From assembly GCA_035048485.1 (NCBI GenBank), contig CM068584.1, positions 59,149,739 to 59,213,738 on the forward strand: a DNA stretch of 64,000 nt, written 5' to 3'. Source of the stretch: Pteria penguin. Taxonomy: Eukaryota; Mollusca; Bivalvia; Pterioida; Pteriidae. The position numbers were made by a program, and so were the translations under genes. Shown here piece by piece: positions 1-10,720 of this stretch (position 1 is the first letter of the stretch; every line of letters starts with the position of its first letter). The notes under the pieces were generated by a model, which saw nothing but the letters and a program-made list of their open reading frames with translations, was not told where the DNA came from and made no database searches.

Positions 1-1164
1 TATCTTGATCACATGTATGCATTTTCATATATTTTGATATATTAAGTTTTGACTTGTCTAATTCATATTGCAAAATCAAAGATTATAAATGATAGCATGT
101 TATATATTGTATGCATTACTCTTTAGAATACCTGTATGTGATTTTGACACGGATCTGAATTCAATTAAATTTGCACTCAAAGATAATATCTTTTGTTTTT
201 CAATTGTTAAAGAATATTAGTCATGGGACGAGTATTTTTACCAAAACGTAAATCGACTAGAGGCAATTGGTTCGAACACTTTGTTACAGTATCTTACGAA
301 TGAGACGTACAGAGCATAATCAAATACGTGAAATAATCTAGGATGAGACACTAATTATTAGTGCAAGATTGGTTATTGGTAACACTGAATGTACAATTCT
401 CTCTCGCTATTGCAACATTGAAAATTATGACTATTTATGACTACTGTAATATAACAGTATTAAATCCTTCTGTGAAGAAATCAGTCCGCTGACTCAGTTT
501 CCTAGAGTCTCGTTCGTCTCGTTTTACCTATATGACTGGACTACCTTGACAGAAGGTAGGGTAGGGCATTATTTCGGTATATGCAGGAAGCACGGCATGT
601 CATAGTCCCAGGTAAAATTCTGCCTCAGACAGGTATTAATGAATCAATTTACCGGTAACAGGTCAAGTTACCGCTAAACTACAACATCGCACTTTGGGCA
701 ATGAACGATGGTTTCGTATTGAGGAGTCCATAGTAATAAGATATATCTCCTCCGACATTTCGGCAAGAATTTGAATGACAGGGAGGTAAATTGCATTAAA
801 TCTCTCGCCTAGAACACTTCTGTCTTTATACATGTATTTGCTTATCTACAATGTTCATGTCTCGACTAGTCTTAACAATAGTAATAAAATGTTCGGATGC
901 TTTATTTTATTAGGATAAATTACATTATAAGATACTCAGTGCATAACTATTTTTGTAACTGAATGTTTATATCTAAATTATATTATTAGGGTTATTTGGC
1001 AGTCATGTGTATTTTAGAAACATGTTCAGTGTATTATATTTAGCATATAGTCTGGTACACTGGCTAAATAGATAGGAAAATTATTATATTGTTTCATCTA
1101 ATAATCTTAGTAATCACTGGTGTTAATTTCAGTATGTAATGAAGGTATGGCCTAATAAATATTT

Positions 1165-1430
1165 TATTTTTGATTATAGAGTGTAGTTTATAGACGTTAC
1201 ACATAAAGTTTACTACATTCATTACAATTAATAGAATATTTTTAATAATAACTGTAATTGATGTTAATAATATATAATTATGGCCTTAGAAATATGTAAT
1301 CTTTTGCTAAAAAGTGTAGCTTATGGACTTTGTATATAAAGTTTGCTACATGTATTATAGCCATAATCATATTTTTGATATTAAATGTAAATAATGTTAA
1401 AAATATTGAAAATATTAATTATTCAGTTTA
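1165..1430. repeat. diverged tandem duplication, about 133-bp period
   Basis: The stretch starting GTGTAGTTTATAG near 1181 recurs in altered form as GTGTAGCTTATGG near 1314. In both, similar runs follow (AAAGTTTACTACAT and AAAGTTTGCTACAT). The offset is about 133 bp. Two copies are visible. Confidence 0.5.
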
Positions 1431-1820
1431 TATTGCTTTGTCCTTTGATAATCAGTTTTATCCCAGCATAGCTCAATGGGGCTGTGTTTTTTTTATGTGG
1501 ATGGGACTGCTTGTTAGATTGACAAAGTATTATATTAAATATATGTTGGAAATTATAAATACGTTTATATGGTTAATTGGTACAAAATTTGAAACTTCGG
1601 AAATTTCAGTTAAATCTTTGGTGTTGTATATACTCTATCATAGCTTTGAGTACCTCAAAGCTAGGAATGATTGTGACGTATATATATTAAGTATAGCTGT
1701 GACTGTTGAGTAATAATAAAGAGGAATACGTCGAGTTTGATGGGTGTTTTATGAAATGTTTTGGTAAACTTAGGTAATTGAACTTGTAAGGGGTGGGAGT
1801 GGATTTTAATTAATAGTGTT

Positions 1821-1927
1821 AACTTATACCCTTACACAGCTTGTCTGTGTATTAAGGATATAAATTAAGAGTAATTACTTATCACTTATATCCTGACACA
1901 GCTTGTATGTGTTTTGGGGGATATAAA
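1821..1927 (+). repeat. two tandem copies of a hairpin
   Basis: Two similar segments (1821-1864 and 1884-1927, about 62 bp apart) share ACTTATA, ACACAGCTTGT and a GGATATAAA-like end. Each can fold: ACACAG pairs with CTGTGT across a short CTTGT loop, and CCTT pairs with AAGG further out. Confidence 0.5.
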
Positions 1928-2252
1928 GTGTCGTTTTTGATAGGCAAATTTCGGGGGGGATTTCAGATTTTGGGTAGTTTTTAGGCTTAGGCTGGGCTTC
2001 CTCCTAAACATTTGACGGAGAGGAGTATAGTGAAAATAGGATGTCATATGATAAACACTGGTGCCACGTGACAGAGTCAGCAAATCAGAATACACCTCCT
2101 GTCGCTTCTGACAGCCTGCGGAATAATTCACCCTGCTTGGACACTTGGAATCTGAACCTCGAACACTGCTGTTGTACTTATTGAACTGTACTTGTTTATA
2201 TTCCTGTGGCGTTTCTACCATTGGTAAGTTTATCTTACTTGTGTGTATGTAG

Positions 2253-2747
2253 AAACTCTACAGATACATAGACGAACTATTTGTGGATCATGAGACGGTT
2301 GAGGATATACGAGAAGTTATGTGTAGTGACGTAAATAACGATATCAGAGAAGTGATACATGAAAGTGACGCTAGCGATCAAAGTGGGTCAGAAACACCAC
2401 AAAGGGACATCGACATGCGTTAAGTAGTTGATGATATAACCAAGGAGTCGGGGGACGCAGAAAGTGAATTCAGTGACTCGAAGTCAGAGAAATTAAGTGA
2501 AGAAAACGAGAGTGAAGTGAACGATAAAACCAACCCACAGATTCAAAAATCGACGATAACACTAGGAATGCAGAAAAACATACGGACAAATCCAAGTGGG
2601 TACAGAGAAATCACGCGGGACACCTACATTACACATTCGAAGGACATTCATCTTGATGTACATAGTTCCGAGGAAATCGCTATGGACATTTTAAATGAAG
2701 TTCCCCAGAACTTTTATGACAGAATTGTGGAGATAGACTCAGATTAA
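2253..2747 (+). pseudogene. C-terminal tail of a Ty3/gypsy Pol polyprotein, broken
   Basis: One frame is open from 2253 to a stop at 2745-2747 except for a TAA at 2421-2423. The translation is hydrophilic and rich in Asp, Glu, Ser and Lys, ending in a segment with the motif RTNPSGY near 2584-2604. It has no enzyme motif. The assignment rests on position: it ends about 190 bp before a polypurine tract and a TGT-initiated LTR-like border, where the non-conserved tail of Pol lies in gypsy elements. The integrase, RT and protease are missing upstream, so only the 3' end remains. An unrelated low-complexity protein is the alternative. Confidence 0.4.
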
Positions 2748-2939
2748 GTTCTAAATGATGAATAAATATTATTGCAGATATGACATGAACTGTAAATAAC
2801 TGAACTCGTTTATATTAAAATGTACTAGAATGTTTTTCATTGTAGGTTAAGTAAGCATTGATATGTATTTCAATTATTATAATTTGTATAAGTTTGTTTT
2901 ATTGCAGTTTTGCACCATTTTTGCCAGGGGTCAAAAATT

Positions 2940-3180
2940 AAGTTGGGGGGAGTTGTAACATAATTATATATATATATTCCCTAGTTAAACGTAATTGTTG
3001 TATTTCGTGTATATTTAGTCATATTATTATAGCTCATATAACTAGTTTATACTATGCCGCCCATAAGGATTTCTAGACGTTCCGGCCACTGTACGAACCG
3101 GCCCCACGATGAACCGGCCTCTGTTACCCAAGATGATCCGGCCACCGTGCTTAATATACATATATAGATACATGTCAGCA
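2940..3180 (+). mobile_element. polypurine tract and start of a 3' LTR (gypsy-like)
   Basis: AAGTTGGGGGGAG at about 2940-2953 is a polypurine tract, directly followed by TGTAACATAATT, a usual Ty3/gypsy LTR start. With the Pol-like tail upstream it marks the 3' end of an element on the plus strand. I could not fix the LTR end because the sequence runs into a tandem repeat after about 3120. Confidence 0.5.
3082..3143. repeat. four CCGGCC motifs at 16, 16 and 24 bp spacing
   Basis: CCGGCC occurs at 3082, 3098, 3114 and 3138, mostly inside GAACCGGCC-like contexts, in otherwise AT-rich DNA within the LTR-like region. Confidence 0.6.
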
Positions 3181-3680
3181 AGTACGCGATATGATGATTG
3201 TATTGAAAATGAACATAAATTTTATCTTTTGATTAAGTGAATTATAAATACAAATACAGTGTACTAAATAAAAATAACCGAACACCATGCTATATATAGA
3301 TCGAATACGATATGATGATTGTATAGAATATGAAAATAAATTTTATCTTAGTGCTAGGATATAAATGAATTTGAAAATAAATACACTGTACAAAAAAATG
3401 TGTCTTAGGAATATCATGCCCATCCTTTGATATAAGTTTAGGAAAGTCACATGCGTTACCCGAGATGATCGGCCACCATGCATTATACATAGATAGATAT
3501 TTGCAAATACGATATGATGATTGTAATGAATATGAAGATAAGTTGTGTTTTGGTATTAATAAGAATAGAAATAAATAAGTGTACAAACTAAAAAGTGTCT
3601 TCCAAGTATGTCATAGATACCGAACTGAAAATAATGATGGTATACATAGATGTAAGAAAATACGATCTTTTCTTATATGT
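3123..3680. repeat. degenerate tandem repeat with ATACGATATGATGATTG core
   Basis: Units recur near 3123-3240, 3279-3360, 3454-3560 and 3617-3670. The shared elements, in order, are a GTTACCC(A/G)AGATGAT segment, CACCATGC, a TATACATAGATA-like run, and TACGATATGATGATTGTA followed by GAAAATAAATTTTATCTT or similar. Unit lengths vary from about 120 to 175 bp. Confidence 0.6.
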
Positions 3681-4101
3681 TTAAATAGAGTATATACATA
3701 ACGTATATATAGGACGTAAATTATAATTTTTTGTGATTTAAGGATAATTCATGTTGCGTTTTATGCACTTCTCCATTATAACGCCATGTAATTGTAGTTA
3801 TGGTCAAAACTGTTAACCGACAAGTTTTAATATCGGTAATTAATGGATCATTAATGGTAGTGATAAAAACATCAATTAGCATAATATCTGTAATGATGAT
3901 GATGATAATTTAAAGTTATCTATATAATAGGTGTAGATATTGGGTGTAATTATGAGAGGCAGCATCAAAGTGAAATTGTTTGGCTCCCAAGCCTACATCA
4001 AAGTAACATCAAATCTCATCCCAAGCTGAATAGTATTCAAACAATTAAAAAAATTGGGATAAATACGAGCATGGATAGTCAGGTTTGGATCATCGCTACA
4101 T
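3681..4101. other. no gene seen
   Basis: AT-rich sequence between the tandem repeat and the first LINE copy. I see no coding signal, tRNA-like box or terminal repeat. Confidence 0.5.
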
Positions 4102-4469
4102 CATTTTTCGCTCCTGATCTCTCAAGCAGATCTGAGGTGTTTTGACTGGCGCCATATTGTATCGCTGGATAAACTCAAGCATAGCTTACTCAAAGCACTT
4201 ATATAATTAAGTTGGGTAAACTCAGGACTGGAGAGAGGTATCCTAGGGTCAATCCGTTTTGATTTCTGCCCCCCCCCCCCTCCCCTTAAATGCACACCTA
4301 ACAATCAAGTAACTAACCCTCCCCCTTTTAAACTGTGTATTGTATTATTAAAATTGTATGATTGTAAAATATGACCTACTAGTAAGGCATCACTCATATA
4401 TATGAATTAGTTGTACAATTGTATCTTAAACATTATATTACACTGAACCGCATAGGCGAGGTGCAAATA

Positions 4470-4516
4470 TTGTTGTCTCGATATCACAGAACTAGCTCTG
4501 TAGCTCGAGGCAACTA
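4470..4516 (+). other. conserved 5' UTR stem-loop, copy A
   Basis: The arms GTTGTCTCGA and TCGAGGCAAC plus an inner ACAGA/TCTGT helix enclose a loop with CTAG. The same structure with different bases occurs in copies B and C at the same place before ORF1. Confidence 0.7.
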
Positions 4517-4637
4517 TTAACCACTGCGACACAGCGGCATATCAGAGAAGTGAAGCGAGACCACATAAATAAGGAAAGGTAAAGGTGCCAGGAAACACCC
4601 CCTTTATATTTAAATTTATTATTAGTTACCAAACATT

Positions 4638-4683
<46 letters not shown>

Positions 4684-4703
4684 CTATATATTGTAATTAA
4701 GTA

Positions 4704-5715
4704 ATGCAATTTAAACAATACAAGGTAAATGTTGTGCCCATACATGGGGCTGGCAATGTGGACTGGGGTGCCTTAACCCCAATTGCCAGTAAGCTGAATA
4801 TATATTTTAGGCACCTGAACAAATCAGAGGGCCGATTTGTGCTGGTTAAAGATCCTCAACAGGTACGGAGCCTGCTGACAGACTTGGAGAAGGTCCCTAA
4901 GGTATTCGGATACCTTGTGGATGGGGCACACTACCATACAGTGCTGCTTAAAGGTACACACCTGGGTGGACTCTTTCTTAGCAAATTTGAAGATGAACTG
5001 GCCAGGAAAAATTCATTGTGCAACGGAGATCGGGCTCTCCTGTCGGTATCTTTTATGCGTAACAAGCATAAAAAGATAACACGAGCTACAAAATGCTCAT
5101 ACACCGGTCCACGTATTAAACACTTTGCAGGTCTGGGAAACAGGTACACTACTGAGTTGTACGCCCCCCTCCCCTGAGATGTACAATGTCACGGCTTCCA
5201 CAGAAGCAAGTCGTGTAAATCGAGCCAAGTGCTCCAAATGTGGGAGCGAGCACGCGCTCGCCCAGTGCCGAGCCGCCAGGGCTAGGTGCCCCGATTGGGG
5301 GGGGGGCGGCGGCGCGGCAGCACATACAGCCTACTACTGCGACTGCCCGATGCCTCTGGTGCATCGGGCTGCCATGACAGTCAAATACACAGAGGGTTTA
5401 TCTTATGCCCAGGCTGTCACCAAAGTGGCTCAGATGCGGTGGCCAACAGTGGAAAACTTCTTCCGACAGGAGACCAAAACAATGGGAGACTCCCTTGTCG
5501 CTTTCATGGAGGTGGTGATGGGGAAGCTTCTCCCGGACAACCCCCAGGTGTCCAGCATCACCCGGGAAGCGACGAGTACACACCTTCCTGGATATAGTGC
5601 ATCCTTATCAAACGGTGCTCGGGCCACCGATGATAAGGCTGAGGCTCGTGCCCCAACCTCCCAGGAGACTGGCACCGCAACCATCACCACTACCCCCCCC
5701 CCCCTGACAAACTAA
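4704..5715 (+). pseudogene. ORF1 (gag-like, zinc-knuckle) of LINE copy A
   Basis: The RNA-binding ORF1 protein of the retrotransposon is encoded in two frames: 4704-5177, then a switch around 5130-5175 into the frame that ends at 5715. The start ATG follows a TA-repeat. The N-terminal part has the family motifs VNVVP, DWG, YLVDG.HY and VLLKG. The second frame has a CX2C knuckle (CSKCGSEH) and AAHTAYY, matching the second knuckle of copy B. The C-terminal part is rich in Ser, Thr and Pro. A homopolymer G-run near 5298 may have shifted the frame locally. The protein would coat element RNA in the RNP. It is not functional as it stands. Confidence 0.7.
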
Positions 5716-6053
5716 GGCCGGATCGGCTGAGGCTATGGGAAAACCCAAACCTTCCCCTAGAATGACCCAACCCGACGGACTAAACGATAAAGGACCTGAT
5801 AGGAAGCGTTATCTATCTGGTGTCCAGCGAGCAAAGGATTCAGCTCAATCTCAGACTGCCAAGCCCACCTCATGGCCGTACTCGAGTTACGACCGTGACA
5901 TTGTAATAAGACACTGGTAGGCTGACCCCCCCCCCTCCTCGTACCAAAGCCCTCCACGTAGGTAAGAAGGGGGAGGATCCTGCGACGCGATCCGTCCTAG
6001 GACTGAATTACTATAAATCACATCGGTTAGATTAATTCGATAGCCAGACATCT

Positions 6054-7305
6054 ATGAATAGTTTAATAATTTTACAATGGAACGCACGGGGCCTAAACAC
6101 CAACGGCCCACTCTTTAGGAGGCTTGTGGAGGGGGAAACTCCCCACCTAATCTGTGTTCAGGAAACGTTCCTCCGACCCTCGCGGAACCCTATCAGCATC
6201 CCGGGCTTTGACGTGGTTAGGGCTGATAGGGATTTAGTAAACACTGGTGGCGGTCTGGCTATTTATATAAGTAAGGCACTTAGCTACACTAAACTAAGCT
6301 TAAATTTCGACTCCCAATACCTAGAAAAACAAGCCATTCAAATAGAAACAAATAAATATGGTAAAATTAACATTATAAACATTTACAATCTCCGGGTGCA
6401 GATAACGCTAGGCTTTTAGAGATAATTACCAATAAATTCCCCAAAAATACAGTCATCCTTGGTGACTTCAACTCACATCACCCATTGTGGGGATCCGAAT
6501 TTGCGAGTCCAAACAGTGAACCCCTCACTGATGACATGAGAAGAATAATCTCTGTGTTTTGAACAGTGGAGAGCCTACGCGCATCGACACTACTCAGAGC
6601 CGCAGACCCTCCTCAGCCCTGGATCTCACTATCACCTCCCTTACTCTTGCTACTGATGCAAATTGGGAGGTGATACAGGATACATGCGGCTCGGATCATC
6701 TACCTTTAAAAATAGAATTTAAAATTGGGCCTCAATTAGAAACACTAGTTGTGCCCCCTAAATTTCTCATAAAGCTAAATGGGATGAGTTTTCTGACCAC
6801 CTAAACAGCTATCCCCTTACTCAAATAGCAGATCCCGACAAAAATAAGTATGTAGGAAACGTAAACAAAGCCATAAACTCGGCCGCTAATCATGCCATAC
6901 CGCGAGCCTCGGGTAAGACCGCCCAACCCGGCATGGACTGACCAGTACACCACTGCCCATAAGAATAGTAGACAGGCCTCTCGGCAAATGAAACTGCTGA
7001 ATATAACCTTACACTTAAACATACCATAAAAGTGATTAAACAGGAAAGTAGAACCTACTGGAAAAACTGTGTTTCAACTTTAAATAAAGATTCAAATATT
7101 AAACAAGTATGGAATAAGGTGTCTAGGCTATCGGGCGGGCGTGGAGGCACTCGCGTACCGAATATTGGTGACGCTACCACCTCAAAGGCGAAGGCCGATA
7201 CCCTCGCCCTGCAGTTCGCTGGTGCGAGTTCCAACCACAACCTAGAACACACCTATGCTCAGCATCGCGAAACAAACAACCCCACCTACACACGGACCAT
7301 ACAAG
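6054..7305 (+). pseudogene. ORF2 endonuclease portion of LINE copy A
   Basis: This is an apurinic-like endonuclease (exonuclease-endonuclease-phosphatase fold) that would nick target DNA. The first frame (6054-6419) begins MNSLIILQWNARGL, with the catalytic Asn, followed by CVQETFL with the catalytic Glu. A frameshift near 6400-6420 moves to the frame holding GDFNSHHPLWG around 6460-6500. A further break leads to 6559-6804 with LDLTI and GSDHLPLKIE (SDH motif). The linker towards the RT continues in fragments to about 7300. The RT never appears, because the sequence jumps into the 3' UTR at about 7305. Confidence 0.7.
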
Positions 7306-7619
7306 ATCTAGCGCAACGCGAAAAGGGGCTCAATCCCATCCCTAACCGCCAACATCACATGCACAAAACCAACATTCCTTGCACTTAGCACAGAAATCTA
7401 TAGAGCGCAATGTCTCTTTACACTTTAGGTATGAAATTGGATTGAAAATGTTTCGGTACTTTAACCAATGAAATTCGTCAAGATTAAAGTTACTCGAGAA
7501 ATGCCGAACAGATTTTAATCCAGTGATTTACAAAAGGTAACACTAACACGTCCGCTTGGCTACGATCATTTCCAATCCCTTTTGGAAGTCTAAAATGCGC
7601 AAAATTGATAAACATAGAA
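7306..7619 (+). other. 3' UTR remnant of LINE copy A
   Basis: It starts inside the 35-nt hairpin repeat (CTAGCGCAACGCG at 7308) and then matches 14390-14870 of copy B minus the SINE. It ends at a TAGAAA junction directly before copy B. Confidence 0.7.
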
Positions 7620-8000
7620 AGCGATTCCAGTTTGGTCTCTCGAGCGAAGCGGACGTGAGCTCAGTTCGGCGCCATATTGGATCAAGTGATTAAGAGATAA
7701 GCAAAGGTTATACAACGCACTAATTAATTAAGATCGGGCGATTACAGAATAGTTGTAGATCCCAGGAGGTATCCTAGGATCTCTCTATTTTGTATTCGCC
7801 CCCCCCCCCCTCCCTCCTTTTGCACAATTAGCATTCCCAAACAATAACCATATCCCCTCTTAATTAAGTTGTTTATATCTTAGTGGTCGTACTCTTATTA
7901 CACTGCCTAAATTGTGAGGCAGCATATGTATTAATAATTGTATTATTATTGTAATAATTTAAAGAAAACATACACGGAACCGCGTGGGCGAAGTGTATTT

Positions 8001-8049
8001 ATTGTCGTCTCGGTGAAATAGAGCTAGTTCTATCACCCGAGGCGATAAT
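8001..8049 (+). other. conserved 5' UTR stem-loop, copy B
   Basis: ATTGTCGTCTCGG pairs with CCGAGGCGATAAT, with an inner ATAGA/TCTAT helix and CTAG in the loop. It lies about 75 nt before the ORF1 ATG. Confidence 0.75.
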
Positions 8050-8124
8050 TATCACATTCCAGAAAATCAAGAAGAAAACTCGGGTAAAGGTGTTACTTAC
8101 TTACTTGTATTCATTAAATTAAAC

Positions 8125-9411
8125 ATGTACAAATACTTTAAAGTAAACATCGTGCCCCAGAGAGGCAATATCAGTATGGACTGGGGATCGCTGTTCCCAG
8201 GTATAAACAAGGTCGGAAAGACCTTCAATCACACAATGGCTTTTACGCCTTTAGAAAGGTCAGAGGGCAAATGTACCCTCCTTTCTAATCCAGAGATGGT
8301 GGCTCCACTAATCAGAGCGTGCAATGAAAGCACCACAGCGCATGCCTATCTCGTTGATGGGCAGCACTACAGCACTGTAGTGCTCAAAGGAGTCGACATG
8401 AGGCGTCGCGCCTTTGCCAAATTCCAGGACGATCTGGTACACCACATTTTTTTCAGGAGAGGGGGCACCCACCCTTATCTCTTTAACATATATGATGAAC
8501 AAGCACAAGAAAGCTACAAAAGCAATCAAGTGCTCGTTCACAGGTAACAAACCTATTAACTTCAAAGGTCTGGGCACCTATGCCAGAGTGGAGGAATACG
8601 TTCCCCCACCTACTAGGTGCCAAAACTGCCATGGGTTTCACAGGTCTAAGACCTGTAAATCCAAGTCAAAATGCTCAAGGTGCGGGGTGATCATAAAAAC
8701 ACCCAGTGCGCAGCAACACAGGCTAAGTGTCCAAACTGCGGTGGGGCACACACGGCCTATTACAGTGGATGTCCGATGCATAAAAAACATCGGGCTGCCA
8801 TGACGGTTATGGTAACTGAAAAGTTATCATACGCCCAGGCTATAACAAAGGTAGCCCAGATCAGGGGAACAACAGACACAAACTCCTTTCGACAATAGAA
8901 ACTCACGATGGAGGAGTCCCTCGTAGCCTTCATGGAGGAGGTGATGGGGAAACTCCTCCCAGAAAATCCCCAGGTTAAAGAGGTTATCCGCGAGGCGGCG
9001 GTAAACCATATACCCGGTTTCGCCCCTAAAAAGGTGAAACAGTCTGCCGGAGTTCGACCCTCCGACAGTCAGGTTGAGGCCAAAAAATTAGTGCCCCCCC
9101 CCCCCCGCCCCCCGCAGCCAAACCCCCAACAAAATGAAAAACGGGGGCAGTGCTTGAGGGTAATAAAGTCGCCCCCAAACGCTACCCAACAATCTAAATC
9201 AAATAAGCGCCCGAGGTCTCCTGACTCCAAGCGCGCTAGGGGGAGGGAAAGGTCCCTGCTAGGAAGAGATTCAACTCCGCTCCCTACGCAGGTCAATGCG
9301 CCGTATCCACAACTAGGCCGCAGGCAGATGCCATCCAAGAGCATCCCGTTGCCTCTCAGCCTGTCAAACCAGCCAGCAAGCGGCCGTATTCGAATTACGA
9401 CTGCGAGATAG
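8125..9411 (+). pseudogene. ORF1 (gag-like, zinc-knuckle) of LINE copy B
   Basis: RNA-binding ORF1 protein split over several frames (8125-8440, 8414-8690, 8671-8898, 8908-9411). The order matches copy A: VNIVPQRG, DWGSLFPG, SEGKCTLL, AYLVDGQHYSTVVLKGVDMRRR, then MNKHKKATKAIKCSFTG. A CCHC knuckle starts at CQNCHGFH (about 8622), followed by CSRCG and CPNCGGAHTAYY knuckles. Next come HRAAMTV and YAQAITKVAQ, an amphipathic segment EESLVAFMEEVMGKLLP (8911 on), and a basic Pro/Gln-rich tail with a C-tract near 9093. The normal protein would be roughly 400 residues. Confidence 0.75.
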
Positions 9412-9574
9412 TCAGTGGTCTCTGGCAGGCTGCTCATCCGTCCCGTAACAGTCGGAAAGCCCCCCCCCCCCCCACCCCGTAGGTAAGAGGGTGGAAGAGA
9501 CAGCGTCCGATCCCGCGGCTCAGCCTAAGAACTGAGTCAAACTAGCAGTAAATACCATCCGATAGCCAGACAAA

Positions 9575-10318
9575 ATGGATAGTTTAAAAATATTGCAATG
9601 GAACGCGCGGGGCCTAAACAGCAACGGCCCACTCTTTCGGAAACTTGTGGAGGAGGAAACTCCCCACCTAGTATGTGTTCAGGAAACGTTTCTCCGACCC
9701 TCGCGGAACCCTATCAGCATCCCGGGCTATGAAGTAGTTAGGGCTGATAGGGATTCAGATAAAAGTAGAGGCGGTCTGGCTATTTATATAAGTAAGGACT
9801 TAAGCTATGCTAAACTAAGCTTAAACTTTGATACCCAAAACTTAGAGAAACAAGCCATTCAACTAGAAACAACTAAATATGGTAAAATCAATATTATTAA
9901 CATTTATAACCCTCCGGGGTCAGATAACGCTAGGTTCCTAGAAGTAATTACCAATAAATTCCCCCAAAATTCACACCATCCACTGTGGGGGTCCGAGTCT
10001 GAGAGCTCTAACAGCGAGCCTCTCGTCACACGGCTGGAGGAGAACAATCTATGTGTCTTGAACAGTGGAGAGCCTACGCGCATCAACACTGCTAGAGACC
10101 ATGGGTCCTCCTCGGTCCTGGATCTCACTATCACCTCTCATACACCTGCTTCGGATGCAAGTTGGAAGGTGATACAAGATCCATGTGGATCGGACCACCT
10201 ACCCATAAAAATAGAATTTAAAATCGGTCCCCAATTAGAAACTCTAAATTCCTCACAAAATAAAGCTAACTGGGAAAAAATTCTCTGCCCATTTAAACAG
10301 ATACCCCTTACTAAATAG
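9575..10318 (+). pseudogene. ORF2 endonuclease domain of LINE copy B, catalytic motif deleted
   Basis: Starts at ATG 9575 (MDSLKILQWNARGL) and stays open to 10318. It has the N-terminal Asn motif, CVQETFL (Glu), INIYNPPGS, HHPLWGSE, LDLTI and GSDHLPIKIE (SDH). Compared with copy A, the residues between the KFP segment and HHPLWG are shortened by 24 nt near 9970, removing GDFN, which carries catalytic Asp and Asn of this fold. The loss is in frame, so the domain reads through but should be inactive. The frame then breaks at 10318, before the RT. Confidence 0.75.
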
Positions 10319-10720
10319 CAGATCCCGACATAAATAAGTACTTAGGAAACATTAACATAGCCAGAAACTCGGCCGCAAAACATGTCATACCGCGAGCCTC
10401 GGGTAAGACTGCGAAGCGCCCGCCCAACCCGGTATGGACTGACCAGTGTACCACTGCCCGTAAGAACAGCAGACAGGCTTTTCGGCAATTTAAACGTGGG
10501 CACATAACTAAGGCTGATTATAACCTTACATTAAAACATACTAAAAAAGTTATTAAACAGGAAGCTAGAAATCATTGGAAAAGCTATGTTTCAACTTTAA
10601 ATAAAGATTCTAATATTAAACAAGTTTGGAATAAGGTGTCTAGGCTGTCGGGCGGGCGCGGAGACACTCGCGTACCCACCATCGGAGACGAGTCCACCTC
10701 CAGGGCAAAGGCCGAAGCAC

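Larger units (their letters stand above)
1..2252. other. AT-rich stretch without recognisable genes
   Basis: I see no coding homology on either strand. The longest open stretches (for example 1330-1713 plus and 1886-2221 minus) have low-complexity or unfamiliar translations and no splice context. The stretch holds a diverged tandem duplication and a pair of similar hairpins, listed separately. Confidence 0.55.
4102..7619 (+). mobile_element. non-LTR retrotransposon copy A (I/Nimb-like), internally deleted
   Basis: The order is 5' UTR, ORF1 (gag with zinc knuckles), endonuclease part of ORF2, then a jump near 7305 into the 3' UTR. The 5' UTR matches copies B and C: a CTCTC motif, GGCGCCATATTG, GAGGTATCCTAGG, a C-tract, and a hairpin before ORF1. 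RT and RNase H are absent and the 3' UTR corresponds only to about 14390-14870 of copy B. The copy stops where copy B starts (CGATTCCAG at 7622). Both ORFs carry frameshifts, so this is a dead derivative. Clade placement comes from the RNase H seen in copy B and from ORF1/ORF2 style. Confidence 0.75.

Noticed and set aside
1330..1713. 127-codon open frame as a membrane protein gene
   Set aside because: AT-rich hydrophobic translation, no homology recognised, no promoter or splice context, and it overlaps a diverged repeat.
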